In this document: positions 56,131 through 64,000 of the stretch, piece by piece | Numbering within the stretch: position 1 is the first letter of the stretch | Layout of the letters: each line of letters opens with the position of its first letter | Made by a program: the position numbers and the translations under genes | Assembly (NCBI RefSeq): GCF_003751385.1 | Contig: NZ_RJVA01000016.1 | Coordinates: 62,001-126,000 of the forward strand | DNA length: 64,000 nucleotides | DNA from: Desulfosoma caldarium | GTDB lineage: Bacteria > Desulfobacterota > Syntrophobacteria > Syntrophobacterales > DSM-9756 | Direction: 5' to 3' | The notes under the pieces: model-generated | The model's input: only the letters and a program-made list of their open reading frames with translations | Databases searched by the model: none | What the model was told of the DNA's origin: nothing

Positions 56131-56207
56131 TGGTCGGGACGACTGGATTTGAACCAGCGACCTCTGCGTCCCGAACGCAGCGCTCTCCCAAACTGAGCCA
56201 CGTCCCG
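56131..56207 (-). tRNA. tRNA-Pro (anticodon CGG)
   Basis: The minus strand folds as a cloverleaf of 77 nt including an encoded CCA (56131-56133). Acceptor arms CGGGACG/CGTCCCG, anticodon stem CTGCG/CGCAG with loop TTCGGGA (anticodon CGG), and T-loop GGTTCAAATCC. It lies 15 bp beyond the hybrid kinase stop, on the opposite strand. Confidence 0.95.
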
Positions 56208-56216
56208 CCGGCGATT

Positions 56217-56245
56217 CTTCTAGCAGAACAGAGCTGCTCTGTCTA
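56217..56245 (-). promoter_or_regulatory. Candidate promoter of tRNA-Pro
   Basis: On the minus strand TAGACA (56240-56245), a 17-bp spacer and TAGAAG (56217-56222), ten bp before the tRNA 5' end. Confidence 0.45.
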
Positions 56246-56591
56246 GCCTTTTCCGGTCATGGGACACCGTCCGCACCGTGGGCCGTTGGCCAAGGTTTGA
56301 CCGCCCACACGATTGCATGGGCTCGCGGGGTTCACCTCTAGTCCCGAGACCGCGGTGGTGCTATAGGAAAAGAGAAACGTTTTTGGGGAAGCTCAAAACG
56401 TGTGTGCTGCGGTTTCCAAGGAAGGTTTTGCCCGCGTGCCCCAGGATCTGAGGCAGGAAGCAACGAGTCCAGGGAACGTCGCGTGTCCTTCAAGGGGGGC
56501 GTCGGTGCTGATTGAAACGAACGAAGAACCGGAACAGAGAAAAGAAAGCCTGGGTGTGCACAGGCCGACGCAGGATTTCCAAGAAGGGAGC

Positions 56592-58529
56592 ATGGAGGAA
56601 GGATCTTTCATCGAAGCCGAGAGTGCCGCCGGCCTGGGCCATGAAGCCGTTGCTAAAGCCGATGCTCTGGTGAACGCTGCCCAAGCATTGCACGTGGAGG
56701 TCCCACGGCTGCCCCATGAGCCCGGTGTCTACCTGTTTAAGGACGACCAGGGACACGTTCTTTACGTGGGCAAGGCACGCGATTTGCGAAAGCGCGTGGC
56801 GAGCTATCTGCGCAGCACCGACACCCTCCCCGTGAAAACGCGGGCCTTGTTGAAAAACGCGTCCCATGTGGAATTCGTTGTCACCGGAAACGAAAAAGAA
56901 GCGCTCCTTTTGGAATCCAGTCTAATCAAGCGGTACCGGCCTCGATACAACGTGGTCCTGCGGGATGACAAGAACTACCCGGCCTTGAGGTTGGATCCCC
57001 GAGAACCCTATCCGCGCTTGTCCGTGGTGCGCCGTTTTGAAAAGGACGGCGCACTCTATTTCGGCCCCTACCATGCCGCGCACGCCTTGCGGGAGACCCT
57101 CAAGGTGCTGCACAAAGTTTTTCCTTTGCGCTTGTGCAAGTCTTCCAAGCTCATCCCTCGAGATCGCCCCTGCCTCAACCACTCCCTGGGGCGATGCCTG
57201 GGCGCCTGTGCCGGTAAAGTGTCTCAGGAAGAGTACCGGCGCATGGTGGATGAAGTCATTTTATTTCTTCAAGGCAAAACGCACAAACTGCAAAGGCTGC
57301 TCAAGGAACGAATGCACCAGGCCGCCGAAGCGCTGGATTTTGAAAGAGCGGCCTTTTATCGAGACCGCCTGCAGTCCATCGAAGAACTTCAGGAATCACA
57401 GCATATTGTTTCCAGCCGCCTGGTGGATCAGGACGTGCTGGGATGCGTTCACGAAGACGACCGATGGACCGTGGTGGTGCTGTTTGTGCGCCGTGGCGCC
57501 ATGGTGGGCCAGAGGACGTATCGTCTGCAGGAGATTTCCGGGGATTTACCCGAGGTTCTCGCTTCTTTCGTGCAACAGTTCTACGGCCCAGGCCGCTGGA
57601 TTCCCGATGAAATTATCGTTCCCATGGAGCTGGACGGTCAGGAAGCCCTTGAGGAATGGCTCTCGGAGGTTCGGGGAAAACGCGTGCGGCTGTGGGCTGC
57701 GCAGCGGGGTTTACGCCGAGCCTTGCTGGATATGGCCCACAAAAACGCGCTGGAACAGCATCGAAGCCACGCAGAAGGGGGTGAGCCGCTCGACGCGATT
57801 CTGCAAAAGATCATGGAAATTTTTCAGTTGCCTCGCCTCCCCCGCGTCATTGTGTGTGTGGACATTTCCAACATGACGGGCCGCCATGCGGTGGGATCGG
57901 CGGTCACGTTCGTGGATGGACGGCCTCGACCTTCTCTTTATCGCCGTTTTGCCATACGGAGCTTTTCCCAACCCGATGACCCGGGCATGATGGCGGAAAC
58001 CGTGGAACGGCTCCTGGCTTCACGCCGTCGTGGGGCGGCCACCATAGATCTTCTGGTTCTGGACGGCGGGAAGAGCCAGCTTCATCGCATTGCTCAGCTT
58101 CTGGAAAACATGGGGCTTCGCGAAACGTTGCCGATTCTGGCCCTGGCCAAGGAAAAGGATAAGGACGTGGGGCCCGAAGGCCGTGGGTTTTATGAAAAGG
58201 TGTATGTTCCGGGGCGAAAAAATCCCGTGTTTTTGTCTCGCCATCCCGAAGTGCTTCACTTTTTTCAGCGCCTGCGCGATGAAGCGCATCGGTTCGCCAT
58301 CGGCGGCTACAAGCATCGGCATCGCAAGGAACTACTGGCCTCCGCGCTGGACGATGTCAAGGGTTTGGGACGAAAGCGCAAACAGGCGCTTTTAGCCCAT
58401 TTTGGTGACGTGGAGAGCCTGCGCCGAGCCACTTTGGAAGACCTTAAGCATGTTCCCGGCCTTCCTGAGCCCGTCGCTCGAAACATCGTCGAACATTTCA
58501 GGAAACACTCTGACCCCAAAGGGGCCTGA
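56592..58529 (+). CDS. uvrC: UvrABC system protein C (excinuclease)
   Basis: 645 residues from the ATG at 56592 (GAAGGGAG upstream); the same frame is open back to 56400, but that extension has no family similarity. GIY-YIG nuclease GVYLFKDD...VLYVGKARDLRKRV near residues 52-77, UVR helix motif HQAAEALDFERAAFYRDRL, RNase H-like domain VCVDISNMTGRHAVGSAV and LLVLDGGKSQLHRI, and a helix-hairpin-helix end VKGLGRKRKQALLAHFG. It makes both incisions in nucleotide excision repair. Confidence 0.95.
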   Translation: MEEGSFIEAESAAGLGHEAVAKADALVNAAQALHVEVPRLPHEPGVYLFKDDQGHVLYVGKARDLRKRVASYLRSTDTLPVKTRALLKNASHVEFVVTGNEKEALLLESSLIKRYRPRYNVVLRDDKNYPALRLDPREPYPRLSVVRRFEKDGALYFGPYHAAHALRETLKVLHKVFPLRLCKSSKLIPRDRPCLNHSLGRCLGACAGKVSQEEYRRMVDEVILFLQGKTHKLQRLLKERMHQAAEALDFERAAFYRDRLQSIEELQESQHIVSSRLVDQDVLGCVHEDDRWTVVVLFVRRGAMVGQRTYRLQEISGDLPEVLASFVQQFYGPGRWIPDEIIVPMELDGQEALEEWLSEVRGKRVRLWAAQRGLRRALLDMAHKNALEQHRSHAEGGEPLDAILQKIMEIFQLPRLPRVIVCVDISNMTGRHAVGSAVTFVDGRPRPSLYRRFAIRSFSQPDDPGMMAETVERLLASRRRGAATIDLLVLDGGKSQLHRIAQLLENMGLRETLPILALAKEKDKDVGPEGRGFYEKVYVPGRKNPVFLSRHPEVLHFFQRLRDEAHRFAIGGYKHRHRKELLASALDDVKGLGRKRKQALLAHFGDVESLRRATLEDLKHVPGLPEPVARNIVEHFRKHSDPKGA

Positions 58530-58774
58530 TTCCCGTCTTCGACCCGCCTCTTTAGAGCGTGTTTGGGTCATGAACGAAACCCGGCTAATGGAAAAAAGAG
58601 TGCCGGCAGGAGCGGTGAGCCTTTTGAAGAACGTCTCAAATCCGGCGCTGCACTTCCCAGCCCGTCGAAGGGACAACCTTCGGCCGTCCGAGTCGGCTGA
58701 CTCAGGATCGGGTGGATGGCACACCGGGAATCAATGGCGAGGCGGTTTTCGATCCATCGGGTTCAAGCCGGCCT
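58530..58774. other. Intergenic region after uvrC
   Basis: No gene, terminator or repeat could be supported in this stretch. Open frames show no recognisable protein features. It leads into a decayed nuclease remnant. Confidence 0.35.
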
Positions 58775-59056
58775 TCATGGTTCCGCTACGGCCTGAGCTT
58801 TTTTCACGAACTCATTAATGGACGTTGCCAGCAGCGCTGCGTTGGGGAGATTTTTCAACGTGTCCGGATATTCGATGTCCCGAACCGTGTGACGAATCGA
58901 TCCAGGTCCAGTCTCGAACCGGGCTTTCCGAGCCCCAACAAGCAGCCACCGGCTGCCTTGACCAGGCCCTTGACGAAGCCCCTTTTGCATGCCCTACTGG
59001 AGACCTTCGTCGAGGCCTTCTCTGTTGATAAATGCTTAGGCTGCGGATTCGATCAT
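58775..59056 (-). pseudogene. Remnant of an Rpn/PD-(D/E)XK-type transposase-like nuclease C-terminus
   Basis: On the minus strand one frame reads MIESAA, stop, AFINREGLDEGLQ, stop, GMQKGLRQG, then ARKARFETGPGSIRHTVRDI and LKNLPNAALLATSINEFVKK to a TGA. The repeated G-x-x-x-G-L-x-x-G run followed by RFG-x-(L)P and ETL..AL.A.SL.EF is the typical C-terminal tail of Rpn family recombination-promoting nucleases. Two in-frame stops and loss of the nuclease domain show it is dead. Confidence 0.5.
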
Positions 59057-59225
59057 GATGTGTTTCCCTCTGATGCAAAGCTGAAGGGGAAGGTCCTGAC
59101 CAACCGAAGCAGAAAGCAGCGCCATGCCGATCAAAAGGCTCCCTTTGTTTCTGCCTTGCGAACCGGATTTGGAAAGGATTAATTTGAGGCTATTGTAGAG
59201 CTTCTCCCCGCCACGGCGACCGTCT

Positions 59226-59759
59226 CTAGGGGCTGCTTTTTAAAAATTCCGTTGGCTCTTCATGTGTGAGCCGCAAAAGCTTTGTCGCCATTTTCTGCAA
59301 GTCCTTGTCTTTAAGTGAGGCAATGAATTCCTTTTCGGCGTCTGTGAGTTTCCTCAAGAGTGGTTTTTTCTTTCTTTTCGGAGCCTTTTTGGGTTTTATT
59401 TTTTGCAGCCTTTTGTAATTGGCGTCCAGGATCGCGGAAACCTCTTCGATTTCGCCGACGCGAACGCGAATCTCTGCGACGACGCGACGCCCCCACCGTT
59501 CGTTGATGCGTCGCACAAGGGCTTCCTTGTTCAGTTCCAAGTGGTGTTTCCAAACACTGTCCCGTGCCACGACGACGAGGCGTCCGTTTTTCAGGGATCG
59601 AGGCGCACAGTGGCGCGCCACGCTCTCCCCCACCAGGTCTTTCCATTCTCCAAGGGGCTTGGATGCAAAGGACGGCTGCTGAGCCAGCACCTCTTTGATG
59701 AACTGCCCCAGAGGAACGGCTTGAGGGTTTGACGTTCTTTTCTGTAGGTCTTTCGGCAT
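59226..59759 (-). CDS. DciA-like (DUF721) protein
   Basis: 177 residues. LGQFIKEVLAQQPSFASKPL, EWKDLVGESVARHCAPRSLK, GRLVVVARDSVWKHHLELNK and EIRVRVGEI follow the DUF721 pattern; members include DciA, which helps load the replicative helicase. A strongly basic linker (KPKKAPKRKKKP) leads to a helical tail. Divergent from the tRNA-Arg gene. Confidence 0.82.
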   Translation of the reverse strand: MPKDLQKRTSNPQAVPLGQFIKEVLAQQPSFASKPLGEWKDLVGESVARHCAPRSLKNGRLVVVARDSVWKHHLELNKEALVRRINERWGRRVVAEIRVRVGEIEEVSAILDANYKRLQKIKPKKAPKRKKKPLLRKLTDAEKEFIASLKDKDLQKMATKLLRLTHEEPTEFLKSSP

Positions 59760-59761
59760 AC

Positions 59762-59790
59762 TTGCAATGCTCCCCTTCCTATGCTATGAG
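59762..59790 (+). promoter_or_regulatory. Promoter of tRNA-Arg
   Basis: TTGCAA at 59762-59767, a 17-bp spacer and TATGAG at 59785-59790, 19 bp before the tRNA 5' end. Confidence 0.55.
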
Positions 59791-59809
59791 CGAGCAGCTT
59801 TTTCTGAGG

Positions 59810-59886
59810 GCCCCCGTAGCTCAGGAGGATAGAGCACAGGATTCCTAATCCTGGTGCCGCAGGTTCGAATCCTGCCGGGGGCACCA
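59810..59886 (+). tRNA. tRNA-Arg (anticodon CCT)
   Basis: A 77-nt cloverleaf with encoded CCA (59884-59886). Acceptor GCCCCCG/CGGGGGC, D-arm GCTCAGGAGGATAGAGC, anticodon stem CAGGA/TCCTG with loop TTCCTAA (anticodon CCT), and T-loop GGTTCGAATCC. Confidence 0.96.
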
Positions 59887-60195
59887 CCGAGCCCTTTGGG
59901 CGAACGACACTCCAGTCAGGAAAGTCCCCTTGCACACGCCTCTCGAGGGTCCGCGTTTTGTCAAGCCGTGCATGGTCATCATCATCCTTTGTGGAACCGG
60001 CGCAAAGGGCGGTGTCTGAGCTCGCGGCGTGCGCTGCTCCTTCAGAAGACCTCTCCCCGTCAGTGGTCTGCAAGGCTCGCATGGTTGAGTCCTGGGCGGC
60101 ATCGCTTGAGCTGGATTCCGCAAGCCTTCTTTTCGCGAGCCGTTCAGAGTCCCTTTCCATTTCAGAGAGCCATTCAGCGATGAAACCAATCCATT
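59887..60195. other. Region after tRNA-Arg without a gene
   Basis: About 310 bp with no supported gene. Open frames on the minus strand run straight through the tRNA and read out its complement, so they are spurious. There is no recognisable integrase or direct repeat of the tRNA 3' end. Confidence 0.4.
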
Positions 60196-60510
60196 TCACC
60201 CAAAAGGCTGCGGTTCTTCAAGAGGCAGCCAGATGGTGAATTCCGTGTCCTGGCCCATTTGACTTTGCCCACCAATCATGCCGCCGTGGCGGGTCACCAT
60301 GCTGTAGACCACAGCCAGGCCCCCATACCTGTGCCCTTCCCCACGTCTTTGGTCGAGAAGAAAGGCTAAAAGATTTTTCGAGGTTTTCTGAAGGCACGCC
60401 GCACCCGGTATCCTTGACGCGGCGCTCCGCGCCGAGCCCATGGGTGCCTTCGCGGTGCATGGATAGGGCCGCTCGGGGTGACACGGTGATGGCCCCTTCA
60501 GCTTCCGTTC
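60196..60510 (-). pseudogene. Remnant of a histidine kinase ATPase domain
   Basis: On the minus strand EGAITVSPRAAL, then VKDTGCGVPSENLEK, lie in one frame. The F-box follows in another frame as IF, stop (TAG), PFFSTKDVGKGTGMG, and the end GLAVVYSMVTRHGGMIG to FTIWLPL is in a third frame, ending with TGA at 60196. These are consecutive N/G-box motifs of a HATPase domain, so this is the broken 3' end of a sensor kinase gene. The 5' part is not recognisable upstream of 60510. Confidence 0.7.
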
Positions 60511-60796
60511 CAAAAAATATCCCAGCCCAATGGCCGCACTCATTCCCAAAACGCTCAACCTCGCAAAAAGCATGATTTCTCCTTGTTGCGGGCATCAGCA
60601 TAAGGATTTTCCAGGACCCCACAGACAGATCGTGGACCACGGAGGCTTGATGGGTCCCCATGCGCGTGAAGGCCAAGGCGGACGCTCTTTAAAAGAATAA
60701 CCCCATGAGCGGCCTTTTTTAGGCAAAAGAATCGTTCGGAAACGGGCATGGCCTTGCGTTGAACGCGAGAGGTTACTGGCTTCAGCATTGGGTCTC
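60511..60796. other. Region between the kinase remnant and the HAD gene promoter
   Basis: About 290 bp. It may hold degraded upstream parts of the kinase remnant, but no motif can be identified. No gene is supported. Confidence 0.3.
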
Positions 60797-60824
60797 TTGA
60801 ACAATAGCGCCGTTCTGTTATGAT
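60797..60824 (+). promoter_or_regulatory. Candidate promoter of the HAD phosphatase gene
   Basis: TTGAAC at 60797-60802, a 16-bp spacer and TATGAT at 60819-60824, about 54 bp before the start codon. Confidence 0.55.
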
Positions 60825-60877
60825 TCGCCAACACAATGCGGGGAAACATTTTTACGGCGCGGCCAAAGGAGACGAAG

Positions 60878-61624
60878 ATGCCCCAGGGCACGGTGGACCT
60901 CAAAGCGGTTATTTTCGATTTCGACGGCGTACTTGTTGATTCGGAACCCCTTCATTACCAAGCCTTTTGCGACGTTTTGACTCCCATGGGTTTGGCGCAC
61001 TCCTACGACGTCTACCTCGAGCGTTACATTGGATTTGATGATCGGGATGCCCTGCGCGCCATCTTTCAGGATGCCGGTCGGCCTCTAACTCCCGAACTTT
61101 TTGAACACCTGCTGCAAGCGAAAGAAGCCGCCTTTCAAAGAATCGTCTCGCATGGTGTGGTGCCCTTTGCCGGAGCCAGGGAACTCGTCAAAGAGCTTTA
61201 CGAAGCTCGCCTGCCCTTGGCCATTGCTTCGGGAGCCAAAACCACAGAGATTTGCCTTATTCTCCGCACCCTGAACCTGCTGGAGGCCTTTTCCGTCATT
61301 GTGTCGGCCGATGATGTCCAGGCGGGAAAACCGCATCCAGAAACGTACCAACGGGCCGTTGAGGCGCTTTATGCGGCCCACCCTGCCCTTGGCCACGACG
61401 CCACATCCAACGGAGCCTCCCCTCGAGGTGTTGTGGTGGTGGAGGACACGCCCGCAGGGATTCAGGCGGCTCGAGCCGCCGGCCTTTTCGTGGTGGCCGT
61501 GGCCCACACCTATCCTGCGGGCGAGCTTCATCAGGCCCAGTGGACGGTGCCTCGCCTTTCGGACCTTTCCCTGGACCGCCTTCGCCATGTTCTGAAGACC
61601 CACGCACCGTCGCCCCTTTCATGA
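60878..61624 (+). CDS. HAD-superfamily hydrolase (beta-phosphoglucomutase-like phosphatase)
   Basis: 248 residues from the ATG at 60878 with AAAGGAG upstream. Motif I AVIFDFDGVLVDSEPLHYQA (two catalytic Asp), motif II LAIASGAKT, motif III Lys in QAGKPHPE and motif IV VVVVEDTPAGIQAARAAG. The helical cap between motifs I and II fits the phosphoglucomutase/phosphoglycolate phosphatase subfamily. The substrate cannot be read from the sequence. It is 36 bp upstream of the peptidase gene. Confidence 0.9.
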   Translation: MPQGTVDLKAVIFDFDGVLVDSEPLHYQAFCDVLTPMGLAHSYDVYLERYIGFDDRDALRAIFQDAGRPLTPELFEHLLQAKEAAFQRIVSHGVVPFAGARELVKELYEARLPLAIASGAKTTEICLILRTLNLLEAFSVIVSADDVQAGKPHPETYQRAVEALYAAHPALGHDATSNGASPRGVVVVEDTPAGIQAARAAGLFVVAVAHTYPAGELHQAQWTVPRLSDLSLDRLRHVLKTHAPSPLS

Positions 61625-61660
61625 ACCGACGCATGACGCTTTTAGATGAGAGGAAAAGCC

Positions 61661-62857
61661 ATGCTTCTCGTGCCTTCTTCGGAAATCGCTGCACGGATCG
61701 TCGCCTTTCAGCGCCTGCTGGGTTCCCAGCAGGTGGATGCCGCGCTCATTCGGCAAAACACGGATCTTTACTATTTTTCAGGAACCGTGCAAGACGCTTT
61801 CCTGATTATTCCGGCTTCGGGCCCACCCGTCTTTGCTGTGCGCCGCGATGTGCAAAGAGCCGAACAACAAACTCCTCTGAGGCCCGTGATTCCTCTGGAA
61901 AGTCTTAAACAGCTGCCTTCTCTGGTCGACGAAGCCACCGGGCGTTCATCCCCTCGCACGCTAGGCATGGAACTGGACGTGTTGCCCACCAACACGTTTT
62001 TTTTCTTTGACGAAAAACTCTTTCCCAAGGACCGCTTAGTGGACGTGAGCGGCCTTATTCGGCACACGCGGAGCCTAAAGTCATCCTGGGAACTGGACAT
62101 GATGCGCGGCGCGGCGCGAATTTCCGACACTGTCGCTCGCGCCGTCCCACAGTTTCTTCGTGAAGGCGTGCGAGAATGGGACCTTTTAGCAGAACTGGAA
62201 AGAACGGCCCGCTTGGCGGGCCATTTGGGATTTTCCAGAGTGCGCGGATTCAATCTGGAAATCTTTTTTGGGCATGTCCTTTCCGGGCCGGAAGCTGCCG
62301 AAGCGCCTTACGCCGATCACCCCACGGGAGGGCCAGGAATCAGCCCGGCTTTCAGTCAAGGGTCCGGGTTTCGGACCCTACGCCGAGGAGACTTGGTTAG
62401 TGTGGACACCATGTTGAACCATAACGGCTACTTGAACGATCAGACGCGCAACTTCAGCCTTGGGCCTCCCCATGCGGTCCTGCAGGATCGTTATGCCCTA
62501 TGCCGGGAACTGCACTTGTGGCTTCGGGAACATGCCGTGCCCGGAGCCGTCACGGGCGAGCTGTATGATCAGCTGCTGGACGTGGTTCGAAAAGCCGACC
62601 GGTTGGAACACTTCATGGGCCCCAATGACAGCGGTGTTTCTTTTCTTGGGCACGGGCTGGGATTGGAAGTGGACGAGTTTCCTTTTATCGCCAAGGGCCA
62701 AAAGACGGTGCTGCGCGAAGGCATGACCTTTGCCTTTGAACCCAAGTGGGTGGTTCCGGGCATCGGTGTGGCGGGCTTTGAGAACACCTACGTGGTGACG
62801 GAGCATGGAGCCGAAACCTTAAATGTCACCCCGGAGGATCTGGTCATCCTTCCCTGA
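61661..62857 (+). CDS. M24-family aminopeptidase (Xaa-Pro peptidase-like)
   Basis: 398 residues from the ATG at 61661 with GAGAGGAAAAG upstream. An N-terminal creatinase-like domain precedes the pita-bread fold. The five metal ligands are visible: Asp in VSVDTMLNH, Asp in LNDQTRNFS, His in FLGHGLGLEVDEF, Glu in FAFEPKWV and Glu in GFENTYVV. It is predicted to hydrolyse N-terminal residues next to proline, in the cytosol. It converges on plsB with 17 bp between stop codons. Confidence 0.9.
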   Translation: MLLVPSSEIAARIVAFQRLLGSQQVDAALIRQNTDLYYFSGTVQDAFLIIPASGPPVFAVRRDVQRAEQQTPLRPVIPLESLKQLPSLVDEATGRSSPRTLGMELDVLPTNTFFFFDEKLFPKDRLVDVSGLIRHTRSLKSSWELDMMRGAARISDTVARAVPQFLREGVREWDLLAELERTARLAGHLGFSRVRGFNLEIFFGHVLSGPEAAEAPYADHPTGGPGISPAFSQGSGFRTLRRGDLVSVDTMLNHNGYLNDQTRNFSLGPPHAVLQDRYALCRELHLWLREHAVPGAVTGELYDQLLDVVRKADRLEHFMGPNDSGVSFLGHGLGLEVDEFPFIAKGQKTVLREGMTFAFEPKWVVPGIGVAGFENTYVVTEHGAETLNVTPEDLVILP

Positions 62858-62874
62858 CCGCAAGTTCTGGCGCT

Positions 62875-64000
62875 TCACTGCAAGGCCAGATGGGGTGCTC
62901 GAAGCAACCGGCTGATCTGGCGCCCGTAATATTGTACCTGCTGGCGTTCTGCAGTGTATTCGAAACGTTCCACTGCCTTGTCCTCACCCTTGGAATCATC
63001 CAGGCGCCGTTCCAAAAGCCCCTTTTCCACGTAAAAGCTCAGGGCATTGCTGCACACGATCTTGGAGATGGATTCGGGCCGTTCGATGAGACCCATCTTG
63101 AAGTGTTTTTCTCCTGCGGAAAGAACCTTCTTGATGAGGTCTTTTTCCATGTAGGGTTTCTTTTGCACATAACGCAGGGAGCGCAGGACGAGCCAATAGG
63201 TTTCAAAGAAGTTGCGAATGAGGCCGTGAAAGGCCTGAACGGCCATGAGGCCGCGATGGGTGAGCATGTAGGGCTGGTTTTCAGCGGGTTCAAGGCTTCG
63301 CAGCCATCCCAGTTTCTCAAAGACGTTGAGAACGTGCTTAGCCATTTGGTGGTCCCGCAGGTCGGTATCGTAGACGAATTCGTATTTGAAAAAGTCCTTC
63401 ATGAAAGCCAGATCTTCCAGAATATCCCCGAGACTGAACCGAAAGGTTTCCTGCCTCAAAATCGACGTGGACACAAAAGCGGCAGGCAGGAAAAAGTGAA
63501 TGATATTGTTTTTGTAGTACTCCAAGGTCAGGCGCTTGTCGTCGTCCAAGATATAGACTTCGTCCTCCAGTTCGTCGTCTTCGTCTTTAAGCCGGTCCAG
63601 AAGTTTGCTCTTGACCAGGTCCTTGAGCGTATCTTCGATGACCAGATTGTGATGTTGAAAGCTTCGAGAAAAGCGTACGCCGTTTTCTTCCAGGTACTCA
63701 GAGAAAAGCTGTATGGTCTGGGTGAGCTGGGATCGGGCCGTGCCTTTGCGGGCTCCGGAAAGCAGTGCGGAAGAAACCAGGGCATGGGGCGTGACCAGGG
63801 AAGCTTGGTTGATGCTGGAAATGATGCGATAGGCAAAATCCCGGTACATGGCATGGCGCACCTTGGATGAAAGGCTTTTGAGGTCGTAGCGGTGGCGTTC
63901 TAAGTAGCGCTGCAGGGACATGGGTTCGGCGAATCGCACGTAGACACGGCCGTAGCGTTTTTTGAGAAACCGCCTAGCCCGCACGAGCTGCCCCAGACTC
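62875..64000 (-). CDS. plsB: Glycerol-3-phosphate acyltransferase (PlsB-like), 5' end off the window
   Basis: The frame is open from the right edge to a TGA at 62875-62877 (375 residues visible). SLGQLVRARRFLKKR, GRVYVRFAEPMSLQRYL and YRIISSINQASLVTPHALVS, followed by a long helical C-terminus with a short acidic run (DEDDELEDEVYIL), match the C-terminal two-thirds of PlsB proteins. The HxxxxD catalytic motif lies beyond the edge. It acylates sn-1 of glycerol 3-phosphate at the inner membrane in phospholipid synthesis. Confidence 0.85.
   Translation of the reverse strand, partial: SLGQLVRARRFLKKRYGRVYVRFAEPMSLQRYLERHRYDLKSLSSKVRHAMYRDFAYRIISSINQASLVTPHALVSSALLSGARKGTARSQLTQTIQLFSEYLEENGVRFSRSFQHHNLVIEDTLKDLVKSKLLDRLKDEDDELEDEVYILDDDKRLTLEYYKNNIIHFFLPAAFVSTSILRQETFRFSLGDILEDLAFMKDFFKYEFVYDTDLRDHQMAKHVLNVFEKLGWLRSLEPAENQPYMLTHRGLMAVQAFHGLIRNFFETYWLVLRSLRYVQKKPYMEKDLIKKVLSAGEKHFKMGLIERPESISKIVCSNALSFYVEKGLLERRLDDSKGEDKAVERFEYTAERQQVQYYGRQISRLLRAPHLALQ

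Noticed and set aside
58712-59182. Plus-strand open frame of 156 codons after uvrC
   Set aside because: It is antisense to the Rpn-type remnant, which shows recognisable family patterning on the minus strand.
59591-60199. Minus-strand frame containing VVPPAGFEPAAPG-like sequence
   Set aside because: This is the well-known spurious translation of the complement of a tRNA gene (tRNA-Arg at 59810-59886), not a protein.

Overview
The window looks like a chromosomal segment of a GC-rich, Gram-negative, anaerobic bacterium, most likely Desulfobacterota (Syntrophobacteria-like sulfate reducer or syntroph). This is an inference from gene content: a NuoG/GltD-type iron-sulfur flavoprotein, TRAP and Liv transporters, paired class III CoA-transferases, an ADP-forming acyl-CoA synthetase, a PccB-type carboxyltransferase, SelB, and several long-sensor histidine kinases. 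No rRNA or other decisive taxonomic marker is present. There is no CRISPR array, intact prophage or intact insertion sequence.

Layout. 1-5.8 kb: an iron-sulfur flavoprotein running off the left edge, then a receiver-only regulator and a histidine kinase, all on the minus strand. 5.9-11.8 kb: a minus-strand TRAP operon with a TIM-barrel epimerase and an ADP-forming acyl-CoA synthetase. 12.1-13.2 kb: a decayed gene with two in-frame TAG codons and a frameshift. 13.2-14.2 kb: fabD. 14.5-18.2 kb: aroF-tyrA-aroB on the minus strand, behind what looks like a complete transcription attenuator with an aromatic leader peptide. 18.2-22.4 kb: rplM-rpsI-argC-truA-aminotransferase. 22.7-25.5 kb: two CoA-transferases. 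25.5-26.4 kb: gene-free, with REP-like repeats. 26.4-31.3 kb: livJHMGF. 31.4-32.7 kb: remnant of a sugar-nucleotide locus. 32.8-37.3 kb: rarA and a two-component pair. 37.4-39.1 kb: an acyl-CoA carboxylase carboxyltransferase. 39.2-42.1 kb: two small conserved genes and selB. 42.5-46.2 kb: mltG, a nucleotidyltransferase and an acyl-CoA ligase. 46.4-49.2 kb: trkAH. 49.4-51.1 kb: two small genes, then a mosaic of three broken exopolysaccharide genes. 51.3-56.2 kb: a Cys-rich protein, cutA, a proteasome-like protein, a frameshifted hybrid kinase and tRNA-Pro. 56.6-64 kb: uvrC, a nuclease remnant, a dciA-like gene, tRNA-Arg, a kinase remnant, a HAD phosphatase, a peptidase and plsB running off the right edge.

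Most notable system: upstream of aroF, on the minus strand, a promoter is followed by a 28-codon leader peptide whose core reads FYFYYGWY. Next comes a perfect 10-bp terminator hairpin followed by eight U. An 11-nt segment inside the leader reading frame, extendable to 14 nt, is complementary to the terminator loop and arm bases. This is the classic architecture for ribosome-stalling attenuation, here controlling DAHP synthase, prephenate dehydrogenase and dehydroquinate synthase.

A second theme is gene decay. At least seven loci carry truncated, frameshifted or nonsense-interrupted genes. They cluster around surface-polysaccharide genes, sensor kinases and the tRNA-flanked 58-61 kb region.
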